Positions 19,132-27,905 of a DNA stretch of 64,000 nt are shown here, one piece after another. The first letter of the stretch is position 1, and each line of letters opens with the position of its first letter. Under the pieces are notes generated by a model. It was not told the origin of the DNA. It was given only the letters and a program-made list of their open reading frames with translations, and made no database searches. The position numbers were made by a program, and so were the translations under genes. The stretch covers positions 716,514-780,513 of the forward strand of contig NZ_JXDL01000001.1 in the NCBI RefSeq assembly GCF_001590795.1, given 5' to 3'. The stretch comes from Bradyrhizobium sp. AT1. Its GTDB lineage: Bacteria; Pseudomonadota; Alphaproteobacteria; Rhizobiales; Xanthobacteraceae.

Positions 19132-20271
19132 ATGAAGGCCGTCACCATGAACGCTCATCAATCGCTTGCCGTCGGACAGCCGATAGCGCCGCCTGAAGCG
19201 ATTGCTTCCACCGCCGCTGAGCCGGACGCGATGGTCCGTTTCGCCGGGATCTCGAAGACCTATCCGGCCTATCGCGGCAAGCCCGGCGTCAACGCGCTGC
19301 AAGACATCGACTTCGCGATTCCCCGCGGTTCCATCACCGGGGTGATCGGCCGCTCCGGCGCCGGCAAGTCGAGCCTGGTCCGGCTCATCAACGGGCTGGA
19401 GAAGCCGACCAAGGGATGCGTGATCGTGGACGGCCGCGATATCTCGGCCCTGGCGGGCCGTGAGCTCAGGCTGGCGCAGCGCTCGATCGGCATGATCTTT
19501 CAGCACTTCAACCTGCTGTCCTCGCGCACCGCGGCCGACAACATCGCGCTGCCGCTCGAGATCGCCGGCTGGGCCAAGGCCGACATCAAGACCCGCGTTG
19601 CAGAACTCCTCGCGCTGGTCGGCATCGCCGACAAGCACGATCGTTATCCCTCCGAGCTCTCCGGCGGCCAGAAGCAGCGCGTCGGCATTGCCCGCGCGCT
19701 GGCAACACGGCCGAGCGTGCTGCTGTCGGACGAGGCGACCTCGGCGCTCGATCCGCAGACCACGCGCGCGATCCTCGACCTGCTCGCGAACATCAATCGC
19801 GAGCTGGGCGTGACCATCGTGCTGATCACCCATGAAATGTCGGTGGTGCGCCAGCTCGCCAAGGAAGTGGTGGTGCTCGATGCCGGCCGGGTCGTCGAGC
19901 GCGGCCATGTCGCCGACATCTTCACGCATCCCAGGCATCCGATCACGCAGCCGTTCCTCGCCGAAGTGACCGGCGACAGCCTGCCGGTGTCGCTGGCGAG
20001 CCGGATCGTCTCCGAGCCGCCTGCCGGCGGGCAGGCCGTGATCCGCGTCGAGGTGCGTGGGGCAGGGGCCGGCGACACAATGGTGGCGCGGCTCGCCCGC
20101 GAGCTCGGGATCGACGTGTCGCTGCTCTCGGCCCGTATCGACGAGATCGGCGGCCAGCATGTCGGCTCGCTCGTTCTGGGCATACCCGGCCGCGACGACG
20201 CGCAGGCGCGGGTTCTCGCCTGGCTGTCTCAATATCAATTCTCGGCGGAGCATCTCGGCTATGTCGCCTGA
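19132..20271 (+). CDS. metN: Methionine ABC transporter ATP-binding protein MetN
   Basis: ATPase of the D/L-methionine importer, 379 residues. It has Walker A GRSGAGKSS, Q-loop FQHFNLLSSRT, ABC signature LSGGQKQRVGIARAL and Walker B VLLSDEATSALDP. The C-terminal NIL regulatory domain (about 280-379, starting PAGGQAVIRVEV) binds methionine and feeds back on transport. Two starts fit, ATG 19132 and the in-frame ATG 19147 (MNAHQSLA). metI overlaps its last 11 bases. No metQ follows in this window. Confidence 0.92.
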   Translation: MKAVTMNAHQSLAVGQPIAPPEAIASTAAEPDAMVRFAGISKTYPAYRGKPGVNALQDIDFAIPRGSITGVIGRSGAGKSSLVRLINGLEKPTKGCVIVDGRDISALAGRELRLAQRSIGMIFQHFNLLSSRTAADNIALPLEIAGWAKADIKTRVAELLALVGIADKHDRYPSELSGGQKQRVGIARALATRPSVLLSDEATSALDPQTTRAILDLLANINRELGVTIVLITHEMSVVRQLAKEVVVLDAGRVVERGHVADIFTHPRHPITQPFLAEVTGDSLPVSLASRIVSEPPAGGQAVIRVEVRGAGAGDTMVARLARELGIDVSLLSARIDEIGGQHVGSLVLGIPGRDDAQARVLAWLSQYQFSAEHLGYVA

Positions 20272-20926
20272 ACTCATCAACCTGATCATCCAGGCGACCT
20301 TCGAGAGCCTGTACATGGTCGGCATCGCGGCAGCTCTCGGTACCGCTTTCGGCCTGCCGCTCGGCGTCTTCCTCGCAACCAGCCGGAAAGGCGAGCTGTT
20401 CGCAGCCCCGCTGGTCAACCGCGTGCTCGGCATCGTCGTCAATGCGACGCGGTCGACGCCGTTCATCATCCTCGTCGTCGCCATCATCCCGTTCACGCGG
20501 CTCGTTGCCGGCACCTCGATCGGATCGACCGCGGCGATCGTGCCGCTGACGATTGCCTCCGCGCCGTTCATTGCGCGTCTGGTCGAAGGTGCGATCCGCG
20601 AGGTCGATGGCGGGCTGATCGAGACCGCGTCCTCGTTCGGCGCATCGCCCATGCAGATCGTGTTCAAGGTGCTGATCCCGGAGGCGCTGCCCGGCCTGCT
20701 GCTGGCCCTGACGCTCGCGGTAGTCAGCCTGCTCGGCTATTCCGCGATGGTCGGTGCGGTCGGCGGCGGCGGCCTTGGCGATCTCGGCATCCGCTACGGC
20801 TATCAGCGCTTCATGCCGGAGATGATGCTCGCCGTCGTGGTCGTGCTGATTGCACTGGTCCAGCTCGTTCAGAGCGCGGGCGACTATCTGGCACGCCGGG
20901 TCAACCGCCGGCTGCGGCATCACTGA
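20261..20926 (+). CDS. metI: Methionine ABC transporter permease MetI
   Basis: Inner-membrane permease of 221 residues with five predicted helices. Family marks are LGTAFGLPLGVFLATSRKG, NATRSTPFIILVVAIIP, the EAA-like coupling loop ETASSFGASPMQIVFKVLIPEALPG (spread over about 126-150), and GAVGGGGLGDLGIRYGYQRF. The start ATG 20261 overlaps metN by 11 bases, indicating translational coupling. The substrate-binding lipoprotein MetQ, usually the third gene, is missing downstream, where a convergent AraC gene begins. Confidence 0.92.
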   Translation: MSPELINLIIQATFESLYMVGIAAALGTAFGLPLGVFLATSRKGELFAAPLVNRVLGIVVNATRSTPFIILVVAIIPFTRLVAGTSIGSTAAIVPLTIASAPFIARLVEGAIREVDGGLIETASSFGASPMQIVFKVLIPEALPGLLLALTLAVVSLLGYSAMVGAVGGGGLGDLGIRYGYQRFMPEMMLAVVVVLIALVQLVQSAGDYLARRVNRRLRHH

Positions 20927-20932
20927 GCCGGA

Positions 20933-21922
20933 TCACGCGGCACGCCTCGCCCGCCGCAGCGTCTCCGAGGGCAATTCGGAGAAGTGGCGCTTGTAGTCGA
21001 GCGAGAACTGGCTGAAGTGCCAGAAGCCGTGCTGCACGGCTATGTCGTAGACCGAGGTTGCGATGTCGCCGGCGCGCTTGAGGTCGCGGCGCACGCGGTT
21101 GAGCCGCATCGCGCGCCAATAATGCATCGGGCTCGTGCCCAAGACGTCCTGGAAGCAATAGCCGAGCTTGCGCGGGCTGGCGCCGACCGCCTTGCAGACC
21201 TCCAGCAGCGAGAGCGAGCGATCGCCGCTGCCATGCATCAGCTCGCGGGCGCGATCGACCGTGCGCCTGCGCGCCACCGCGCTGCGGCCGGGATGGCCCG
21301 GCCGTGCGGTCGGCAGCATGTCCATGATCTCGACGAGGAGGGCGTCTTCGAGGGCCTGCCGCGCCGCTGGGTCGTCGAATATTTCCGGGGCGGTCGTGAT
21401 GGTCGCCTGAATGGCGGCGAGATGCGCCCGCAGCCGCGCGACCGGCGCCTCCGCCATTTCGATCACCTGCAAATGATGCCAGACGGTGCGCGGCAGCTCG
21501 ATATCGAGCCGGGCCGCCAGCTCTGCGATCAACACCGTGCTGGCAACGACGCCGCGCAGCTCGAATGCCTTCGGCGTGCACATGTCGATCTCGGCGTCGA
21601 TGCTGGCGAGCACGTGGGCGCCGCTGGCAGTGGTCCCGTTGCAGTTGAGCTCGCCATCGCCGTCCCAGGGCAGGCCGATGCCAAAACTGTCGGCGCCGAG
21701 CTGGCCGTATTGGCGGACCTGCTGGCTGGTGATCTCGCGGAACACGTCGAGCCGGGGCAGGGAGAGCTGGGTGAAACTGCCCTTGAACGCGCCGGCGCTG
21801 ATTTGGTCGTAGCTCAGGCGCCAGCGGCCGAGCGCTGCGCAATGCTCGTCAACGTCCGTGCTGCTGGCCTGGAACAGGCTGGCAGCCGAGTCCTGAATCG
21901 CAGGAGTTGCACTTAAGACCAT
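20933..21922 (-). CDS. AraC-family transcriptional regulator (EutR-like architecture)
   Basis: Regulator of 329 residues. The N-terminal ~210 residues form a ligand-sensing domain. The C-terminal ~100 hold two helix-turn-helices (LSLLEVCKAVGASPRKLGYCFQDVLGTSP and IATSVYDIAVQHGFWHFSQFSLDYKRHFSELPSE, split by the RAMRLNRVRRDL linker). It resembles ethanolamine-type EutR regulators. The start ATG 21922 is preferred over an upstream in-frame codon at 21970. It is divergent from the NylB-like hydrolase and amine oxidase genes, its likely targets, across a 180-bp spacer. Confidence 0.85.
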   Translation of the reverse strand: MVLSATPAIQDSAASLFQASSTDVDEHCAALGRWRLSYDQISAGAFKGSFTQLSLPRLDVFREITSQQVRQYGQLGADSFGIGLPWDGDGELNCNGTTASGAHVLASIDAEIDMCTPKAFELRGVVASTVLIAELAARLDIELPRTVWHHLQVIEMAEAPVARLRAHLAAIQATITTAPEIFDDPAARQALEDALLVEIMDMLPTARPGHPGRSAVARRRTVDRARELMHGSGDRSLSLLEVCKAVGASPRKLGYCFQDVLGTSPMHYWRAMRLNRVRRDLKRAGDIATSVYDIAVQHGFWHFSQFSLDYKRHFSELPSETLRRARRAA

Positions 21923-22102
21923 GACGGCACGTCGGATTTGCCAGGCGAAAGTTAGCGAGAACCTCGCCAAGACTGGTCATGGCCATCCTCCGTGTCCAGC
22001 AAAATATTGCCGGATCTCGATAACGCCTAATGGTGCCCGGGTGCAGACTTGCTCGCTCGCCGCCCAGCATTGCCGCTGGCGGCGCTTCGCGGAGGGATCG
22101 AG

Positions 22103-23293
22103 ATGCGGCCGACCGAGATCATGCGTGGCAGCCCGCCGGCGGTTGAGGCCCTGGTGACGCGCGCCAATTGGCGCAGCTTTCCCGCGATCCGCTGGGGCTT
22201 CACCCACACCCGCGAAGTGCTGCCGACAGCGGAGATCCGCCGCTCGGCCCAACCGACGCCGATGCAAAGCGCGCCGCGCGAGCTGGCCAAGCTCGGCTTC
22301 ACCGCGCCTGACGGCAAAGCGACCACGATCGAAGCCACGCTCCGCGAAACCTTCACCGACACACTGCTTGTGATGCACCGGGGCACGCTGATCCACGAAT
22401 GGTACGACGACGGCATGAGCGCGACCACACCGCACCTGATCTGCTCCATCAGCAAGGCGATCGCCGGCACGCTCGGCGGCATCTTGGCCGCGCGAGGCCT
22501 GCTAGATCCCGAGGCGAGGGTGCTCCGCTACGTGCCGGAGCTGGAGGCCTCGGTCTACGCCGGCTGCACCGTCCGCAATCTCCTCGACATGGCCGTCGCC
22601 ATCAAGTTCGAGGAGGACTATGAGGACCCTGCCGGAGATGTTGCGCGTTATCGCTTCTCCTCTGGCTGGGACGTGGCGCCTGATGGCATCGAGGCCGGTC
22701 ACCAGCGCGCCTATCTCACGACCTTGCGCGGCACCGGCAAACCGCACGGCAAGGTCTTTCATTACGTCTCGCCCAATACCGAGGTGCTCGGCTGGGTCTA
22801 TGAGCGTGCCTGCGGCATGCCCTACCATCGCATCCTCTCCGACTATCTCTGGCAGCCCCTGGGCGCGGAGGAGGACGGCTCGCTGACGCTCGACAGCCAC
22901 GGCATGGGTCGCATCGCCGGCGGCATCTCGGTTACGGCCCGCGATCTCCTCCGCTTCGGCGAGATGATCCGCTGCCGCGGCGTGGTCGAGGGACGGCAGG
23001 TGGTGCCGGGCTGGTGGATCGACGACATCCGCGAGAACGGCGATCCCAAGGCCTGGGCCGACGGCGACCTCGCCGAGTTTTTCCCGGGCGCGCGCTACCG
23101 CAGCAAATGGTTCACGATCGATCCGTCGCGCAACGCGCTCACGGCCATCGGCATCCACGGCCAGCACCTCTATGTCGACCTCGACTCCGACACCGTCATC
23201 GTCAAGCTCGCAACGCAGCCGAAGGCGATGGACGTTCCGATAGATCAGCGCTGGTTTGCCGCCTTCAGCGCCATCACCGCGCATCTCGCCTGA
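22103..23293 (+). CDS. NylB-like serine hydrolase (class C beta-lactamase fold)
   Basis: Hydrolase of 396 residues. The active-site SxxK is S115-I-S-K118, and the tyrosine motif is HYVSPNTEV, the counterpart of YCSANTD in 6-aminohexanoate-dimer hydrolase (NylB). Further stretches match NylB well as I recall its sequence: RYVPELEASVY, EDYEDPAGDV, LTTLRGTGK, AGGISVTARDL and IGIHGQHLYVDL with DTVIVKL. So an amidase or esterase on linear amides or small esters is more likely than a beta-lactamase or DD-peptidase. No signal peptide is seen. GGAGGGA precedes ATG 22103. The amine oxidase gene starts 15 bp after its stop. Confidence 0.85.
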   Translation: MRPTEIMRGSPPAVEALVTRANWRSFPAIRWGFTHTREVLPTAEIRRSAQPTPMQSAPRELAKLGFTAPDGKATTIEATLRETFTDTLLVMHRGTLIHEWYDDGMSATTPHLICSISKAIAGTLGGILAARGLLDPEARVLRYVPELEASVYAGCTVRNLLDMAVAIKFEEDYEDPAGDVARYRFSSGWDVAPDGIEAGHQRAYLTTLRGTGKPHGKVFHYVSPNTEVLGWVYERACGMPYHRILSDYLWQPLGAEEDGSLTLDSHGMGRIAGGISVTARDLLRFGEMIRCRGVVEGRQVVPGWWIDDIRENGDPKAWADGDLAEFFPGARYRSKWFTIDPSRNALTAIGIHGQHLYVDLDSDTVIVKLATQPKAMDVPIDQRWFAAFSAITAHLA

Positions 23294-23308
23294 TCCCGGG
23301 ACATCGCC

Positions 23309-25306
23309 ATGCTCGACGCCGTCAAAGCCCCATCGCCGACGCAGACCGCGACGCCGCATCCGCTCGACCCGTTGACGGCTGAGGAGATCACGGCCGCCTG
23401 CACCCTGGCGCGCGCCGCTGCGGCCGCGCCCGAGAACTGCCGCTTCCCGACGGTACGGCTGGAGGAGCCGACCAAGCAGGAACTGGCCGCCGGCGGAGCA
23501 GGACGCCGCGCCTTCGCCCTGACGCTGGACATTGTGACGGGCGAGGCGATCGAGCACATTGTCGATCTCGGCCGCAATGAGATCATTGCACGAAGAGTCA
23601 TTCCGAACCGGGAGGCGCCCTATGGGCAGCCGCCGGTGATGCTGGAAGAGTTCTTCAAATGCGAGGCCGTGGTGAAGGCCGATCCCGGCTGGCGCGCGGC
23701 GATGATCCGGCGCGGGCTGACCGACAAGGAGATCCAGCTGGTCCAGGTCGATCCGTTCTCATCGGGGTTCTTCGACAAGGAATTCGAGCGCGGCGCGCGC
23801 ATTGTCCGAGCGGTCAGTTATTTCCGTGAGCATCTTCAGGATAACGGCTACGCGCATCCGATCGAGGGGGTGGTAGCCGTCGTCGACCTCATTGGCGGCA
23901 AGGTCATCGACCTCACCGATGAAGATCCGATCGTGCCGATCCCGCGAAAGAAGCGGAACTACGGCGCGCATGACGTGACCAATCCGCGCACCGACATCAA
24001 GCCGCTGCATGTTGAGCAGCCCCAAGGGGCCAGCTTCAAGGTCGACGGCTGGAAGGTCGAGTGGCAGAAATGGAGCTTTCGCGTCGGCTTCACGCCGCGC
24101 GAGGGGCTCGTGCTGCATCAGCTTGCCTATCAGGACGGCGCGCGCAGGCGCGCGTTGATCCATCGCGCCAGCGTCACCGAGATGGTGGTGCCTTACGCCG
24201 ATCCAACCGCCAATCATTTCTGGAAGTCGGCCTTCGATGCCGGCGAATACGGTCTCGGCATGCTCGCCAACGCGCTGGAGCTCGGTTGCGACTGCCTCGG
24301 CAACATTCACTACTTCGACGTGCCCGCCGCCGACAACAAGGGCGAGCCCTTCGTCATGCAGAACGCCATCTGCATGCATGAAGAAGACTACGGAATTGCC
24401 TGGAAGCACTACGAATTCCGCAACGGCCTGTTCGAGGTGCGCAGGTCCCGGCGACTCGTGATCTCGTTCTTCGCGACCGTCGGGAATTACGATTACGGCT
24501 TCTACTGGTATCTCTACCAGGACGGCACGATCCAGCTGGAAACAAAGCTCACCGGCATCATCCAGACCGCCGCCGTGCAGCCGGGCGAGACGTACAAATG
24601 GGGCGGCATGGTCGACGACAGTCTGGGCGGGCCGACGCATCAGCACTTCTTCAACGTCCGCCTGCACATGGACCTCGACGGCGGCGGCAACACGGTCACC
24701 GAGCACGACTTCGTGCCGCGGCCCTGGGGCGCGGACAATCCGCATGGCAACGTGTTCGACACCACCACGCGCGTGCTGTCGCGCGAGCGTGACGCGGCGG
24801 CGATCGCCAATGGCGAGACCGGGCGGTTCTGGAAGATCTGCAATCCCAACGAGACCAATTCCGTCGGCAATGCGCCTGCGTACAAGATTGTGGTCAATCC
24901 GAGCCCGCTGATGCTGGCGCAGGAGGGCAGCTTTGTACGCAAGCGCGGCGGCTTTGCCACCAAACACGTCTGGGTGACAGCGTTCGACAGGAACGAAAAA
25001 TACGCGAGCGGTGACTATCCCAACGTCCATGCCGGCGGCGACGGCTTGCCTCGCTACGCCGCGCAGAACCGCAACATCGAAAATGCCGATATCGTGGTGT
25101 GGCACTCGTTCGGACATACCCATGTCTGCAAGCCCGAGGACTTTCCGATCATGCCGGTCGAATATGCCGGTTTCATGCTGAAGCCGACCGGCTTCTTTGC
25201 GGCCAATGCGGCCGGCGATATTCCGCCGGACCGCAACAGCCGCAGCGTGCTGGCGGGAGCAAGCAATGCTCCCAACGAACCATGCTGTCACGCCGGAAAG
25301 GCATAG
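23309..25306 (+). CDS. Copper-containing primary amine oxidase
   Basis: Quinoprotein amine oxidase of 665 residues that turns primary amines into aldehydes, ammonia and H2O2. The cofactor site is N393-Y394-D395-Y396, in which Tyr394 self-converts to topaquinone. Copper ligands are the HxH in THQHFFNVRL and the third His in SFGHTHVCKPEDFP; the catalytic base is the Asp of YFREHL...DNGYAHPIEG or nearby YFDVPAAD. No signal peptide is visible, so it is probably cytosolic. The C-terminus CCHAGKA is unusual. It lies 15 bp after the NylB-like gene and probably forms one operon with it. Confidence 0.93.
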   Translation: MLDAVKAPSPTQTATPHPLDPLTAEEITAACTLARAAAAAPENCRFPTVRLEEPTKQELAAGGAGRRAFALTLDIVTGEAIEHIVDLGRNEIIARRVIPNREAPYGQPPVMLEEFFKCEAVVKADPGWRAAMIRRGLTDKEIQLVQVDPFSSGFFDKEFERGARIVRAVSYFREHLQDNGYAHPIEGVVAVVDLIGGKVIDLTDEDPIVPIPRKKRNYGAHDVTNPRTDIKPLHVEQPQGASFKVDGWKVEWQKWSFRVGFTPREGLVLHQLAYQDGARRRALIHRASVTEMVVPYADPTANHFWKSAFDAGEYGLGMLANALELGCDCLGNIHYFDVPAADNKGEPFVMQNAICMHEEDYGIAWKHYEFRNGLFEVRRSRRLVISFFATVGNYDYGFYWYLYQDGTIQLETKLTGIIQTAAVQPGETYKWGGMVDDSLGGPTHQHFFNVRLHMDLDGGGNTVTEHDFVPRPWGADNPHGNVFDTTTRVLSRERDAAAIANGETGRFWKICNPNETNSVGNAPAYKIVVNPSPLMLAQEGSFVRKRGGFATKHVWVTAFDRNEKYASGDYPNVHAGGDGLPRYAAQNRNIENADIVVWHSFGHTHVCKPEDFPIMPVEYAGFMLKPTGFFAANAAGDIPPDRNSRSVLAGASNAPNEPCCHAGKA

Positions 25307-25367
25307 ACCCGCGCGGCAACAAGCCGATCGTGTGCGGCCATTGCATAAGAGTAAGGGAATGTTTCCA

Positions 25368-25384
25368 TCTGGAATCATTCCAAA
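25368..25384 (+). promoter_or_regulatory. ICE-like palindrome upstream of the TonB receptor
   Basis: TCTGGAATCATTCCAAA contains a perfect dyad TGGAAT-C-ATTCCA and matches the rhizobial iron control element (TTTAGAA-N3-TTCTAAA, bound by Irr) at 11 of 14 defined positions. It is ~200 bp before the receptor start and just after the amine oxidase stop. Irr control of a siderophore receptor would make sense in this group. The palindrome is seen; the binding protein is inferred. Confidence 0.4.
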
Positions 25385-25582
25385 TGCGGAAGCATCGAGC
25401 TGGCCGTGATCGGTGCCCTCGCATGCGACTGCTGCGCGGCGCTATAGCGGCTCGTTCGCCATGAGCGCATTGGTCGCACGTGCTGCGCACATGTCTGGAG
25501 AAATTCTAACGCTGTTCCTATCGCGCTCCAAAACCGCCTGAGTTAGGGCGAGGCATCAAAAACGATACCGGCAAAGCCGGCA

Positions 25583-27895
25583 GTGCGTGGGGCCTCGCAA
25601 GACGTGACCGACTTCCAATTTTCTTTGCGTGAGAACACGCGTCGTCGACAGATCCGGATTCTCTTCCTCGGCGCGGCCGGCACAATCTGTCTCGTCGTTC
25701 CCTTGGGTTCCGTGGAGGCCCAGACGCAGATTCCCACTGTCACCGTCGATGCGCCGGCCGAGCGCGCCCGTCCGGCGACGATCGCCTCAACGCGAAGGGC
25801 GACGACGCGCGCCCCCCGCGCCAATCGCCGTTCACCCGCACAGCAGGTCGCGCCAACCCGGTCGGCATCATCGAACGGCACGAGCGGCGAACGCGCCAAT
25901 GGTCCGGTTCGCGGATTCGTTGCCACAAGGAGCGGCACGGCAACCAAGACGGATACGCCGCTGATCGAAACCCCGCAGTCGGTCTCGGTCGTCACCACCG
26001 ATCAGGTCAGGAACCAGGGCGCAGTCTCGATCGGCGAGGCGCTGCGCTACACAGCCGGCGTCAGCGGCGACGTCAATGGCGGCTCCGACACCCGGTTCGG
26101 CGCCCTGCAGATCCGCGGCTTCGACACCACCATGTCGGGCCTTTACGTCGATGGGTTGCGGATTCCGTCGAGCAACTACGTGCACTTCAACGGCCTCGAT
26201 CCCTACGGCGCGGAGCGGCTTGAGGTTCTCAAGGGCCCGTCATCGGCGATGTATGGCGGCAGCGGCACCGGCGGCATCCTCAACTATGTGACAAAGCTGC
26301 CGACCGCGCAGCAGTTCGGCGAGGTCTCGATCTCCGGCGGGAGCTTCAACCGGTATCAAGGCCAGTTCGACATGGGTGGCCCCGCCAACAAGGAAGGCAC
26401 GGTCTTGTGGCGCCTCACCGGCGTCGTGCGCGACGGCCAAACCCAGGTCGACTTCACCAAGGACAACCGCGTCTTCATCGCGCCCGCCGTCACCTTCAAG
26501 CCGAACGAGGACACCACCATCACGCTGCTCGCCAACTACCAGCGCGACCGGGCAGGGTGGGGTCTGCAGTTCCTGCCGGCCTCGGGTACGGTGTGGCCGA
26601 ATAACGGCCGCACCATCCCGGTCTCGTTCTTCGCGGGCGTGCCAAGCTTCAACGCGTTCAACACCGAGATCGCGACCGCCGGCTATCAGCTCTCGCACAA
26701 TTTCACCGACAACATCACGTTCCGGCAGAACCTGCGCTACGCCTATCAGCACAACGAAGAGAAGGTGTTTTACGGGGGAGGCTATACCGACGAGGCGGCG
26801 GGGCAGCTCGCACGTTACGGCAGCTACAGCAATTCGTACATCAACTCCTTCGCGGTCGACAATCAGCTCCAGGGCAAGTTCACCACGGGCCTCCTCAGCC
26901 ACACCACGCTCGTCGGCGTCGACTACCGCAACACTTCCTTCCGCGACACGGCCTTCGGCGTCACGACGTCGGCGCCCGAGATCAACGTGTTCAACCCGGT
27001 CTACAGCTACGACTGGACCCTGGGCGGGATGAGCGACAACACCGGCGTCAAGCAGTCCCAGGTCGGGCTCTACGCGCAGGACCAGATCAAGCTCGGCCGG
27101 CTGTCGTTCCAGCTCGGCGGCCGCCAGGATTTCGTGACGACGCAGGTCGACAGCGGCATCGCCAACACCACGGTCGCGAAGGACGCTTCGGCCTTCACCG
27201 GCCGTGCCGCCGTGATGTACAATTTCGACAACGGCATCGCGCCTTATTTCAGCTACTCGGAATCGTTCCTGCCGGTGCTCGCGACCGGTCCGTCCGGACA
27301 GATGCTCAATCCCGAGACCGGCGTGCAGTACGAAGTGGGCGTCAAATACCAGCCCATCGGTTGGAATGCGCTGTTCACCTTCGCGGCCTTCGACCTGACG
27401 CGCGATAACGTCGTCACCTACGCGCCGCCGCTCAACATCGCCGAGCAGACCGGTCAGGTGAAATCGCGGGGTATCGAGCTCGAGGGCTCGATGTCGCTCG
27501 CCGACGGCTGGAACCTGCGTGCGGCCTATGCCTATGTCGATGCCATGGTCACGCAGGATCCGGTGAATGTCGGCAAGGCGCCTGCGACCGTGCCGCTCAA
27601 CCGCGCCTCGCTGTGGAACGACTACACGCTCCAGAACGGACCGCTGGCCGGCTTGCAGTTCGGCGGCGGCATCCGTTACGTCGGCGCGACCTGGGGCGAT
27701 GACTCCAATACGTTCAAGGTGGGATCGGCGACCGTGCTGGACGCGCTGCTGGCCTACAGCAGGGACAATTGGCGCCTGTCGCTGAACGTCACCAATCTCG
27801 CCGACACCCGCTATGTCGCCGCCTGTTACACCCTGTCGGGCTGTTTCTACGCGGAGGGACGCAAGGCGATCGGCAAGCTGACTTACCGCTGGTGA
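25583..27895 (+). CDS. TonB-dependent siderophore receptor
   Basis: Outer-membrane receptor of 770 residues. It has a signal-like hydrophobic stretch (IRILFLGAAGTICLVVPLG), an Ala/Arg/Ser/Thr-rich linker, a plug domain (ETPQSVSVVTTDQVRNQGA, LQIRGFDTTMSGLYVDGLR, LEVLKGPSSAMYGGSGTGGILNYV) and a beta-barrel ending in the aromatic C-terminus KLTYRW. It belongs to the FhuA/FoxA-like ferrisiderophore group. GTG 25583 opens the frame; GTG 25604 (MTDFQFSLREN) is an equally likely start. The PepSY gene follows 10 bp later, a pairing typical of siderophore uptake with reductive iron release. Confidence 0.9.
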   Translation: MRGASQDVTDFQFSLRENTRRRQIRILFLGAAGTICLVVPLGSVEAQTQIPTVTVDAPAERARPATIASTRRATTRAPRANRRSPAQQVAPTRSASSNGTSGERANGPVRGFVATRSGTATKTDTPLIETPQSVSVVTTDQVRNQGAVSIGEALRYTAGVSGDVNGGSDTRFGALQIRGFDTTMSGLYVDGLRIPSSNYVHFNGLDPYGAERLEVLKGPSSAMYGGSGTGGILNYVTKLPTAQQFGEVSISGGSFNRYQGQFDMGGPANKEGTVLWRLTGVVRDGQTQVDFTKDNRVFIAPAVTFKPNEDTTITLLANYQRDRAGWGLQFLPASGTVWPNNGRTIPVSFFAGVPSFNAFNTEIATAGYQLSHNFTDNITFRQNLRYAYQHNEEKVFYGGGYTDEAAGQLARYGSYSNSYINSFAVDNQLQGKFTTGLLSHTTLVGVDYRNTSFRDTAFGVTTSAPEINVFNPVYSYDWTLGGMSDNTGVKQSQVGLYAQDQIKLGRLSFQLGGRQDFVTTQVDSGIANTTVAKDASAFTGRAAVMYNFDNGIAPYFSYSESFLPVLATGPSGQMLNPETGVQYEVGVKYQPIGWNALFTFAAFDLTRDNVVTYAPPLNIAEQTGQVKSRGIELEGSMSLADGWNLRAAYAYVDAMVTQDPVNVGKAPATVPLNRASLWNDYTLQNGPLAGLQFGGGIRYVGATWGDDSNTFKVGSATVLDALLAYSRDNWRLSLNVTNLADTRYVAACYTLSGCFYAEGRKAIGKLTYRW

Positions 27896-27905
27896 GTGCA
27901 AGACC

